Shown here: positions 1 to 6,199 of the stretch, one piece after another
How the letters are laid out: every line of letters begins with the position of its first letter
Numbering within the stretch: position 1 is the first letter of the stretch
From: DASWHX01 sp036397995
GTDB lineage: Bacteria > Bacteroidota > Bacteroidia > Cytophagales > Cyclobacteriaceae
Reading direction: 5' to 3'
Assembly: GCA_036397995.1 (NCBI GenBank)
Contig: DASWHX010000238.1
Location: forward strand, 1 to 6,199
Length of the DNA stretch: 6,199 nt
Notes under the pieces: generated by a model
What the model saw: the letters and a program-made list of their open reading frames with translations, nothing else
Databases searched by the model: none
Told to the model about the DNA's origin: nothing
Position numbers and translations under genes: made by a program

Positions 1-351
1 CCTAACTTGTGCACTATTCCTGAGTCTTTTTCACTGCAGATGCCTTCCCGTTACTATTTAAAATGTTTAACCGATAGCAAGTTTGATTCTATCCATTTTC
101 TGGAATTACAGGAATTATTTGAAGCCTCACAAGAATTGGAAAGATTGTTCAGAAAGATGACTGAAGCGATTTTAGCAGGTGTTATTAACAGGCATATTGA
201 ATTACAAACATCGGGTATTGAAGAACGTTTTAGATCCTTTTGTCAGCGAAGTCCGCATCTGCTTCAATTAGTTCCACACAAATACATCGCCTCGTACCTG
301 AACATTGATTCAACAAATTTCAGCAAACTTTTTAATACAGTGAAACTATAA
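1..351 (+). CDS. Crp/Fnr-family transcriptional regulator, C-terminal part (5' end outside window)
   Basis: The reading frame is open from base 1 to the TAA at 349-351 and gives 116 residues; the family is usually about 190-200 residues, so roughly the first 75-80 are missing. A TTG at 7 is only an internal codon, not the start. Visible in order: the end of the cyclic-nucleotide-binding-like beta-roll (ESFSLQMPSRYYLKCLTDS, about residues 8-26), the long dimerisation helix (about 32-66), then a short helix-turn-helix (about 72-112) with the family pattern ERFRSF...VPHKYIASYLNI followed by the recognition helix STNFSKLFN. The protein ends just after that helix, as many Bacteroidota members do. 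Family role: a dimeric DNA-binding regulator with an effector-sensing N-terminal domain; the effector is unknown because that part is missing. The recognition helix has SK where many relatives have SR. The next gene is 60 nt downstream on the same strand, with a palindrome between them. The family call is firm; the target is not known. Confidence 0.87.
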   Translation, partial: PNLCTIPESFSLQMPSRYYLKCLTDSKFDSIHFLELQELFEASQELERLFRKMTEAILAGVINRHIELQTSGIEERFRSFCQRSPHLLQLVPHKYIASYLNIDSTNFSKLFNTVKL

Positions 352-369
352 GTTGGTAAAGACCAACTT
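350..369. promoter_or_regulatory. Perfect 20-bp palindrome, candidate Crp/Fnr-type operator or short hairpin
   Basis: AAGTTGGT (350-357) and ACCAACTT (362-369) are exact inverted repeats around the 4-base spacer AAAG. The first arm overlaps the last two bases of the regulator's stop codon. The core TTGGT-N4-ACCAA has the same 5-4-5 geometry as the Fnr box TTGAT-N4-ATCAA, which suggests binding by the regulator encoded just upstream. As RNA it could fold into an 8-bp hairpin, but only TTTATTGC follows instead of a T tract, so it is a poor intrinsic terminator. The inverted repeat is directly seen; the operator role is inferred. Confidence 0.5.
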
Positions 370-383
370 TATTGCAGATTCAA

Positions 384-409
384 TTTTCTTCCTTTGAAGA
401 AAAAAGGAA
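384..409 (+). promoter_or_regulatory. Leader with two mutually exclusive hairpins before the hydrolase start
   Basis: A pyrimidine run (384-395) meets a purine run (396-409) immediately upstream of the ATG at 412. Hairpin A pairs TTTTCTTC (384-391) with GAAGAAAA (396-403), 8 bp with loop CTTT. Hairpin B pairs TTCCTTT (389-395) with AAAGGAA (403-409), 7 bp with a 7-nt loop. They share bases 389-391 and 403, so they cannot form together. Hairpin B buries the purine-rich AAGGA (404-408) that could act as ribosome binding site, while hairpin A leaves AGGA free. A translational switch is possible, but low-complexity sequence of this kind pairs easily by chance. Confidence 0.3.
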
Positions 410-411
410 TT

Positions 412-1272
412 ATGAATCTTTTATGGCTTGACAGAAAGGAATATCCTTTCAAATCCAGGAACGCGGAAATCAATGGGCAACAAATGCATTACATTGATGA
501 GGGTGACGGCCCGGTTATTGTTTTTGTACATGGAACACCTTCCTGGAGTTTTGATTTCAGAAATGTAATTAAGGCATTATCAAAATCCCACAGATGCATT
601 GCCGTTGATCATATTGGGTTCGGACTATCCGCTAAACCTGCAAATTATCCTTATTCCACGCAACAACATGCCGAAAATTTTAAGGTATTTATCAAAAATC
701 TGAGATTAAGTACTTTTACGCTAGTAGTTCATGATTTCGGTGGACCCATCGGTTTACACTATGCGTTGAAGTTTCCGGAAGAAGTCAGGAAGCTGGTAAT
801 TATGAACAGCTGGCTGTGGAGCAATACCGGTGATCCGGATTTTATTAAATTCAGTAAGATTCTGAAGAACCCTTTACTTCCTTTTCTCTATTTGTATATG
901 AACTTTTCTGCGAGGTTCCTGTTGCCTAACTCCTTTGGAAGTAAAAAATTAAGCAAATCCATTCTAAAACATTACACCAAACCCTTTGCATCAAAGAATG
1001 AAAGATATGGGACATTGGGGTTCGCACGGTCTCTTCTAAGCGCTCAGGGTTGGTATGAGGAGTTATGGAGTCTTAGAAATAAGATCTCAAGTAAGCCTGC
1101 ACTTTTTATTTGGGGAATGCAGGACAAATTTATTACCCCAAAATATTTGGAAAAATTTGAATCGGAGTTTACTAATTCAATAACGATTAGGTTGGAAAAT
1201 GTTGGTCATTTTCCCCAGGAAGAGGAGCCAATAAACGTTTCATTGGCCATTAAGAATTTTCATGATTCCTGA
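412..1272 (+). CDS. Alpha/beta-fold hydrolase, haloalkane-dehalogenase-like
   Basis: This is a cytoplasmic hydrolase of 286 residues, normal for the haloalkane dehalogenase/epoxide hydrolase branch, with no signal peptide. I start it at ATG 412, preceded by AAAAAGGA; an in-frame TTG at 394 would add six residues (MKKKGI) but lies inside a hairpin. Seen in order: the oxyanion-loop motif HGTPSWSF (residues 40-47), the strand AVDHIGFGLS, the nucleophile elbow VVHDFGGPIG with Asp108 as nucleophile, a helical cap (about 134-210), the acid in WGMQDKF (Asp238) and the base in NVGHFPQEEEP (His266). An Asp nucleophile rather than Ser points to ester-intermediate enzymes that attack C-halogen or epoxide bonds, and the GMxDK acid motif resembles DhlA-type dehalogenases. 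The residue after the nucleophile is Phe109, where characterised haloalkane dehalogenases carry a halide-binding Trp, and the HGxP position is Thr rather than Asn or Glu. The substrate is therefore uncertain and dehalogenation is not assured. It lies downstream of the Crp/Fnr-type gene on the same strand. Confidence 0.88.
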   Translation: MNLLWLDRKEYPFKSRNAEINGQQMHYIDEGDGPVIVFVHGTPSWSFDFRNVIKALSKSHRCIAVDHIGFGLSAKPANYPYSTQQHAENFKVFIKNLRLSTFTLVVHDFGGPIGLHYALKFPEEVRKLVIMNSWLWSNTGDPDFIKFSKILKNPLLPFLYLYMNFSARFLLPNSFGSKKLSKSILKHYTKPFASKNERYGTLGFARSLLSAQGWYEELWSLRNKISSKPALFIWGMQDKFITPKYLEKFESEFTNSITIRLENVGHFPQEEEPINVSLAIKNFHDS

Positions 1273-1480
1273 TATTTGTTTTTTTAATCAACTAATATGA
1301 ACAATATAAATATTAGAAGAATCAATTGGCATATATATGCATTACCATCCAATTTTGTTTTACCGGGATTCATGTCTTTTTCATTCGTTTAGAAATTAAA
1401 TTTCACGTTGTAAAAAATAATTCTAAATTAGAGCGTCTAACTTATATTATTAAGTGTTTTTTAACTAAACCAACAATTCA
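1273..1480. other. AT-rich intergenic spacer carrying the susC-type operon's upstream region
   Basis: This 208-nt spacer separates the hydrolase stop from the transporter start. I see no RNA gene and no convincing terminator: a run of seven T (1279-1285) follows the hydrolase but has no stem in front of it. It contains a 12-bp self-complementary element GCATATATATGC (1329-1340), a weak dyad ACTTA/TAAGT (1440-1444 and 1451-1455), and an open frame of 31 codons (1297-1392) with no recognisable product. The best -7-like match to the Bacteroidota consensus TAnnTTTG is TAAATTAG (1424-1431), but no TTG lies at the usual distance upstream (the nearest, 1408-1410, is 13 nt away). The operon promoter probably sits in the last 100 nt, without a position I can defend. 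Confidence 0.5.
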
Positions 1481-4400
1481 ATGAAACAACCATTTACTCT
1501 AATTGGAGCTATTCTGCTTATGGCCCTTTCAGTTCAGGCCCAGGAGCGAATAGTCTCAGGTAAGGTTACATCGGTGGAGGATGGCACTCCAATTCCCGGT
1601 GTAAACATTGTGCTTAAAAGTACAATGAATGGCACAACTACAGATGTAGACGGTGCCTATAAAATCTCTGTGCCTTCTGAGGGAGGAACGCTTATTTTCT
1701 CATTTATCGGATTTGAAACACAAGAGATTAATGTAGGAGCTTCAACTGTTATTGATGTTTCCATGGTTCTAGATGTTACAGAATTATCAGAAATTGTAAT
1801 AACCGGTTACGGTGAAAGGCAAAAGAGGACTTACGTAGGATCTATTTCCACTCTTAACAGCGCTTCTATTGAAAACCGTCCTGTCAACACAATTGATCAG
1901 GTGTTGCAAGGCCAGGTTCCGGGACTAAGTCTTGTTGCCTCATCTGGCACGCCAGGGTCAGTTCAGGAAATTAGAATCCGAGGCATCAGTTCGCTAACAG
2001 CCAGCAATGATCCATTATTTGTAATTGATGGTATTCCTGTTATAACAGGCTCCACCGAAAGAGGAAGTACCGGATCCCTGGATGCACTGGCATCAATTAA
2101 TGCTAACGATGTTGAAAGCATCTCGGTACTGAAAGATGCCACAGCCACCGCCCTCTATGGTGCAAGAGGATCTAATGGTGTAATAATCATTACTACAAAA
2201 AAAGGAAAGAGTGGAAAACCGGTAATTTCCTTCAATGCCCAATATGGATCGGTTGCCCGTGCCACAGATGCGCCTGAAATGCTTAATGCGGCTCAGTGGG
2301 ATGAATTGTATTATGAAGGCAGAGTAAATAGAGGTGATGCTCCTGATATTGCGACAGCAAAAGCAATGTTTAATAGTGGATGGGACGGAGTTACTAGTAC
2401 AAAATGGTCAGATGAGGTACTCAATAAGGATGCAAGAAGCCAGCAGTATGATATTAGTATTCGCGGTGGAGGAGAGCAAACTAACTATTACGGCTCCATT
2501 GCTTACTTCAATCAGGATGGTGTAAACAAGGGAATCAATTTAGAAAGGTATAGTGGGAAAATAAATCTTAGCACCTATATCACTGATAAAGTGAGTTTCT
2601 CCAATTCATTAACAATATCAAGAACAGAGCAGAATGGCCAATTGGAAGGTAGCGCCTATTTTGGCAGCCCTGATGCTGCATATATGTTCCTGAGACCCAC
2701 CGATGCTCCGTATAATCCTGATGGAACAATTAACATAACCAACATCTCCGGTGTTATCTGGAATCCGCTATGGTTCCCCGAACACAATATTCGTGAAATT
2801 ATTCAAGGAAGAGTTCTTGGAAACTCTGGTTTGATTGCAGAGATTCTTCCCGGCCTTGAATTCAGTTCGACTCTAGGCATAGATTATTTCACAACGGAAG
2901 AGATAAACTACGGCAACAGGTACTATGGTGATGGTGCATCTGGTAACGGAACTTCCTACATGTACAACAGCAGAAGCTCTAATTGGGTTTGGAAAAACCA
3001 GTTAAGTTATAATTTTGAATTGGGTTTCAGCAGCAAATTTGGAATTAACCTCGCTTATGAAGCTCAGAAGAACAACTATAAGACTATCGCAACCGGTGGA
3101 TTTGGGTTTGCAGCTGACGGACTTTATTATCCAAATTCCGCGGGAACTTCCGACTTTTCATCAGGCTTTGTTAATGACTGGTCAATCAATTCTGCATTGG
3201 TCGTTCTAAATTATTCGTTCAAGGATAAAATATTTTTTGATGGTTCTTTCCGCAGGGAAGGTAATTCAAGATTTCATCCTGACCATAGATGGGGAACATT
3301 TTATGCAATTGGCGGTTCTTATGTGATTTCTGAAGAGGGATTCCTTTCAGGATCAAATATTTTGACATTTGCTAAAATTCGAGCTTCTTATGGCAAAACC
3401 GGAAATGCAGGAATCGGACTTAACAGTTATCAGTCCTTCCTTGGATTTAGTGGAGATTACAATGGGCTGCCTGCAGTCTCTCCAAGCTCAGTAGGTAATG
3501 CTGAATTAACCTGGGAAAACAGCAATCAATTTTCAGTCGCTTTACAAACTTCATTCCTTGATAGAATTAACCTGGAAGTTGAATATTACAACAGACTTGT
3601 GTACGACATGCTTTTCGATGTTCCGCTTTCACGAACAACCGGCTTTACAAGTCAGACACAGAATTTAGGAGAAATGGTAAACAAAGGAATCGAACTTCAG
3701 GCTGATGCGGATATTATCCGGAGTGGTTCTTTTACCTGGAATCTTGGGTTAAATTTTACAACGGTTGATAACGAAGTAACTAAGCTGCCGAGAGATGCCA
3801 ATGGAATGGAAATTGGAATTGAAACAGGTACCTATAAAATAACAGAAGGGCAGCCAGCTTATGCATACTATATGCCAACCTGGGCTGGTGTAGATCCTGC
3901 AACAGGGGCTCCCTTGTGGTACACTGATGAAACCGAAACTGCGACGACCTCCACTTTAAGTTTGGCAGGTGATGCATTTCAAGGAATGGCTCCTCATGCT
4001 ACATTCTTTGGTGCATTGAATACCAGAGTGGAATTTAAAGGAATATATCTTACAGCCTCTTTGTATTATTCAACAGGAAATGGAGTGTATGACACATGGG
4101 CCTTTTATACTCAGTCAGATGGTTCTCAAACGTTCACCATTGCCAATGGATATGCCAGACAATATGACAGATGGCAGCAGCCTGGAGACATTTCTCCTAA
4201 TCCTATTAATATTTACCGGAATACAAATCAGAGTAATGGATTATCCTCTCGCAGATTGTATGATGGTACCTATCTGAGGCTTAGAAACGTAGCTCTGGGA
4301 TACAATATCCCAGGAAACTTGGTTTCAAAAGCGAAGCTAAGCAGCGCCAGAATTTACCTTATGGGTAATAATTTCTGGACGTGGAAAAAGGATAAGCAGT

Positions 4401-4495
4401 TTGAATGGGATCCGGAACAAGGCTCTAATGCAACTATTAATCTTGTCCCATCGGTCCTCAAAACATTTACTGTAGGAATAAATATTACGTATTAA
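1481..4495 (+). CDS. SusC/RagA-family TonB-linked outer-membrane transporter
   Basis: The 1004-residue protein has the family's usual length and is complete. It should form the outer-membrane barrel that imports a SusD-captured nutrient using TonB-ExbBD energy. In order: a signal peptide (MKQPFTLIGAILLMALSVQA, cleavage near A20|Q21); a carboxypeptidase-regulatory-like domain (about 22-98; GTPIPGVNIVLK, DVDGAYKI, FSFIGF); the TonB-box-like EIVITGYG (104-111); a plug (about 115-245) with PVNTIDQVLQGQVPGLSL, IRIRGIS, PLFVIDGIPV and the block VLKDATATALYGARGSNGVI; then the barrel (about 248-1004). Family landmarks in the barrel are YGKTGNAGI (637-645), AGVDPATGAPLW (802-813), YDGTYLRLRNVALGY (927-941) and the terminal strand TFTVGINITY ending in an aromatic residue. 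There is no STN domain between signal peptide and regulatory-like domain, so signalling to a FecR/ECF sigma pair is not expected. ATG 1481 is the only start that gives a full signal peptide; no Shine-Dalgarno precedes it. The SusD-type partner starts 12 nt after the stop. The substrate cannot be read from the sequence. Confidence 0.96.
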   Translation: MKQPFTLIGAILLMALSVQAQERIVSGKVTSVEDGTPIPGVNIVLKSTMNGTTTDVDGAYKISVPSEGGTLIFSFIGFETQEINVGASTVIDVSMVLDVTELSEIVITGYGERQKRTYVGSISTLNSASIENRPVNTIDQVLQGQVPGLSLVASSGTPGSVQEIRIRGISSLTASNDPLFVIDGIPVITGSTERGSTGSLDALASINANDVESISVLKDATATALYGARGSNGVIIITTKKGKSGKPVISFNAQYGSVARATDAPEMLNAAQWDELYYEGRVNRGDAPDIATAKAMFNSGWDGVTSTKWSDEVLNKDARSQQYDISIRGGGEQTNYYGSIAYFNQDGVNKGINLERYSGKINLSTYITDKVSFSNSLTISRTEQNGQLEGSAYFGSPDAAYMFLRPTDAPYNPDGTINITNISGVIWNPLWFPEHNIREIIQGRVLGNSGLIAEILPGLEFSSTLGIDYFTTEEINYGNRYYGDGASGNGTSYMYNSRSSNWVWKNQLSYNFELGFSSKFGINLAYEAQKNNYKTIATGGFGFAADGLYYPNSAGTSDFSSGFVNDWSINSALVVLNYSFKDKIFFDGSFRREGNSRFHPDHRWGTFYAIGGSYVISEEGFLSGSNILTFAKIRASYGKTGNAGIGLNSYQSFLGFSGDYNGLPAVSPSSVGNAELTWENSNQFSVALQTSFLDRINLEVEYYNRLVYDMLFDVPLSRTTGFTSQTQNLGEMVNKGIELQADADIIRSGSFTWNLGLNFTTVDNEVTKLPRDANGMEIGIETGTYKITEGQPAYAYYMPTWAGVDPATGAPLWYTDETETATTSTLSLAGDAFQGMAPHATFFGALNTRVEFKGIYLTASLYYSTGNGVYDTWAFYTQSDGSQTFTIANGYARQYDRWQQPGDISPNPINIYRNTNQSNGLSSRRLYDGTYLRLRNVALGYNIPGNLVSKAKLSSARIYLMGNNFWTWKKDKQFEWDPEQGSNATINLVPSVLKTFTVGINITY

Positions 4496-4507
4496 TTTTA
4501 AAATTTG

Positions 4508-5896
4508 ATGAACATGAAAAGTACTAATAATTTATTTAAATATACTGCCACAACAATTGTAGCAGCTGCACTCGTTTTGTCATCATGCGATTCTGAATTT
4601 CTGGAACCTACAGTTTCTACGGCGAAAGATCTGGAAACTAATGTAAATAACGTTGATGACCTTAACAATATAGTTTTAGGTGCTTATGAGCGATTAAGTC
4701 AAACCGGCTTTTTGGGAAGAGATATTATTGCTCATGGATCTGTTAGGTCTGATGATGGATTCAGCAACGGTAATAGTGGCCGTTTTGTAGCTTCCGCACA
4801 GTTTGAATATCAGTCAACATCCGGAGATCCTAATGCGATGTGGAATGATGGCTATGAGGTAATTGCCAACACTAATATTGTTATAAATGCCGTCACTGAA
4901 GATGATGGTACCCAAGAGGCAGACCATATCAAAGGTGAAGCTTACGCGATTCGGGCACTTGCTCATATGCAGTTGCTCCTTTTCTTCGGTCAACAAAACA
5001 CGGGTGGTACGCTGGGAGTTCCATACATCACTGAGTATCTTGGAGATCTTGCTCCGGCACGACTATCCGTTACTGAAGTTTGGACCAAAATTGGAGAGGA
5101 TCTAAATATGGCTTCAAGTTTGATGTCTGAATCCCTTAATGATGGTCCCATACGGCTTACTACCTATGGAGTTGCTGCGCTTAAAACAAGGTATTTTCTT
5201 TTCATTCAGGATTATGCCAACGTAATAAGCAATGCACAGTATGTAATCAATTCAGGTTTGTTTCAATTTGCAAATGCTTCAAACCTGGCTGCTTCCTATG
5301 TAGGTTCAAGTCCGGCAACCTCCATATTTGAACTGGCATTTACCCTGTCTGACAATCTTGGAATAAATGGCTTATACCAGATTATGAATTATACCGGATA
5401 TGGCGATGTCCTGCCGCTTCCTGGTCTTTACAATCTTTATGATGCTGGAGACGCAAGAAGGAATTTAATCGAGTATGATGCGACACTGGATACTTATAGA
5501 ATGGTCGGAAAATACCCCACTTCAACATATGACGATAACGTGAGGGTAATTCGTTATGCCGAAGTAATATTAAATTATGCAGAGGCTTTGTTTATGAGCG
5601 GACAAACTGGTCCGGCCTTAACCCAATTGAATAGTGTTCCCGCAGCGGTTGGAGCTCAGCAATGGGCAAGCGTTACCCTGGGCAATATTCTGGATGAAAG
5701 GCGAAAAGAGTTAGCCATGGAGGGCTTTCGCTTTCATGATCTAATGAGGCACGGAATGGATATTCTGAAAACAGATCCCAGTCGCCAAACATTCACAGGA
5801 AACAGTGTTCCTTTCGGCGATCCCAGATTAGCTTTGCCAATACCCGAAGCTGAAATCAATGCTAATTCTAATATAGTACAAAACACAGGGTATTAA
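4508..5896 (+). CDS. SusD/RagB-family nutrient-binding surface lipoprotein
   Basis: This is the partner lipoprotein of the upstream transporter, expected to sit as a hinged lid over the barrel at the cell surface and bind its substrate. Read from ATG 4508 it has 462 residues, at the short end for the family. ATG 4514 (MKSTNNLF...) is an equally plausible start, and TTG 4505 is unlikely. The signal peptide ends in a lipobox VLSSC with lipidated Cys27 followed by DSEFLE, an acidic stretch suited to surface export in Bacteroidota. Next come an N-terminal SusD-like region with helices typical of its TPR-like fold (GEAYAIRALAHMQLLLFFG, about 143-161), a variable middle, and the C-terminal RagB/SusD domain: RYAEVILNYAEALFMSG (349-365), ILDERRKELAMEGFRFHDLMRHG (394-416), and the ending PIPEAEINANSNIVQNTGY. 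The 12-nt gap from the transporter stop implies co-transcription, and a terminator follows the stop. No frameshift is seen. Ligand unknown; by family most likely a glycan or peptide fragment. Confidence 0.95.
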   Translation: MNMKSTNNLFKYTATTIVAAALVLSSCDSEFLEPTVSTAKDLETNVNNVDDLNNIVLGAYERLSQTGFLGRDIIAHGSVRSDDGFSNGNSGRFVASAQFEYQSTSGDPNAMWNDGYEVIANTNIVINAVTEDDGTQEADHIKGEAYAIRALAHMQLLLFFGQQNTGGTLGVPYITEYLGDLAPARLSVTEVWTKIGEDLNMASSLMSESLNDGPIRLTTYGVAALKTRYFLFIQDYANVISNAQYVINSGLFQFANASNLAASYVGSSPATSIFELAFTLSDNLGINGLYQIMNYTGYGDVLPLPGLYNLYDAGDARRNLIEYDATLDTYRMVGKYPTSTYDDNVRVIRYAEVILNYAEALFMSGQTGPALTQLNSVPAAVGAQQWASVTLGNILDERRKELAMEGFRFHDLMRHGMDILKTDPSRQTFTGNSVPFGDPRLALPIPEAEINANSNIVQNTGY

Positions 5897-5916
5897 ACCA
5901 GATAACTTTTTTTTGT

Positions 5917-5959
5917 AAAACAAAGGCCACTCGCTAAAAGGTGGCTTTTGTTTTTTTTT
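5917..5959 (+). terminator. Rho-independent terminator of the SusC/SusD-type operon, probably bidirectional
   Basis: AAAACAAAGGCCAC (5917-5930) pairs with GTGGCTTTTGTTTT (5941-5954) over 14 bp with one G-U wobble, closed by a 10-nt loop, and the T tract continues to 5959. It lies 20 nt after the SusD-type stop. On the minus strand the GC core is followed by CTTTGTTTT, so it could also stop transcription from the convergent membrane-protein gene. Confidence 0.9.
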
Positions 5960-5989
5960 GTAGAATAATTTTTATAAATACAACTCAAA

Positions 5990-6199
5990 TCAATTCAACC
6001 ATTTCCATAACCTTAATAAGACCAAAACACCAACAATTGATATTAATGTTAATATCGCAGCTGGAAGTACTTTTCCATAAATCCAATACCCGGTTGAGAA
6101 TAACGCGCTATACACGGTAATACAACCAACAATCATGGCAGCAATTCCCATTGGAACTTGCCAATTGATCAAAGCTTTGTCTCCTGCAATTGATTTCCA
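5990..6199 (-). CDS. Probable sodium:solute symporter family protein, C-terminal end (5' part outside window)
   Basis: On the minus strand the frame is open from the window edge at 6199 to a TGA at 5990-5992, giving the last 69 residues of a longer protein. A TTG at 6172 is within the frame and need not be the start. The fragment has a short amphipathic lead (WKSIAGDKALINWQVP), a hydrophobic segment (about residues 15-33, MGIAAMIVGCITVYSALFS), the loop TGYWIYGKV and a second hydrophobic segment (about 44-64), ending in the charged tail RLWKWLN. The phrase VYSALFSTGYWIYG recalls the C-termini of Bacteroidota sodium:solute symporters (SSS family), which use the sodium gradient to carry sugars, carboxylates or similar solutes across the inner membrane. 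That resemblance is from memory and rests on a short fragment; a generic polytopic membrane protein is the alternative. The gene converges on the SusD-type gene across the shared terminator. Confidence 0.6.
   Translation of the reverse strand, partial: WKSIAGDKALINWQVPMGIAAMIVGCITVYSALFSTGYWIYGKVLPAAILTLISIVGVLVLLRLWKWLN

Noticed and set aside
394..411. TTG start adding six residues to the hydrolase
   Set aside because: The added MKKKGI is not part of the family fold, and ATG 412 follows a purine-rich AAAAAGGA; the extension falls in the hairpin region.
1279..1285. T run after the hydrolase stop as a terminator
   Set aside because: No GC-containing stem precedes it; the nearby TGGCCA is too short to act as one.
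1297..1392. 31-residue open frame starting MNNINIRRINWH in the spacer before the transporter
   Set aside because: It is short, with no clear ribosome binding site, no signal or domain, and AT-rich composition like the surrounding noncoding DNA; no evidence that it is translated.
1963..2148. Antisense open frame of 61 codons inside the transporter gene
   Set aside because: It lies wholly within the conserved plug-domain coding region, has no recognisable product, and is what chance gives opposite a real gene. The same holds for the antisense frames at 3780-3977 and 4814-4996.
5907..5914. Run of eight T just after the SusD-type stop as a separate terminator
   Set aside because: No stable stem precedes it; the full hairpin with T tract at 5917-5959 explains termination better.
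1..6199. Mobile elements, CRISPR arrays, tRNA or rRNA genes, long direct repeats
   Set aside because: None were seen on either strand by eye; the region is almost wholly filled by ordinary chromosomal genes.

Overview
The window reads as chromosomal DNA from a member of the Bacteroidota, most likely a free-living Cytophagales/Flammeovirga-type lineage; the phylum is well supported and the finer placement is a guess from protein style. The evidence is a textbook SusC/SusD pair, a short Crp/Fnr-type regulator of the kind common in this phylum, AT-rich intergenic DNA, and the absence of Shine-Dalgarno sequences before most genes.

Layout. Positions 1-351 (+) hold the C-terminal 116 residues of a Crp/Fnr-family regulator cut by the window start. 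Its stop codon is embedded in a perfect 20-bp palindrome (350-369) with TTGGT-N4-ACCAA geometry, which is the half-site spacing of Crp/Fnr operators. A 60-nt gap with a second, possibly switchable hairpin region (384-409) leads into an alpha/beta hydrolase of the haloalkane-dehalogenase-like group (412-1272, +). A 208-nt AT-rich spacer (1273-1480) follows. Then comes a two-gene outer-membrane uptake operon: a SusC/RagA TonB-dependent transporter (1481-4495, +) and, 12 nt later, its SusD/RagB surface lipoprotein (4508-5896, +). A strong hairpin/T-tract terminator (5917-5959) closes the operon. It faces the tail of a convergent membrane protein on the minus strand (5990-6199), best read as the C-terminus of a sodium:solute symporter.

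How the genes work together. SusC and SusD should form the usual lidded-barrel complex that captures an oligomeric nutrient at the cell surface and imports it with TonB energy. No degradative enzyme, ECF sigma/FecR pair or hybrid two-component system lies within the window, and SusC lacks an N-terminal STN signalling domain, so neither substrate nor regulator can be named. The regulator and hydrolase may be a separate unit, perhaps with the regulator acting on the palindrome between them; this is inference. I see no clearly new multi-gene system here. The most unusual signals are the operator-like palindrome, the two mutually exclusive leader hairpins before the hydrolase, and the hydrolase's altered halide-site residue.
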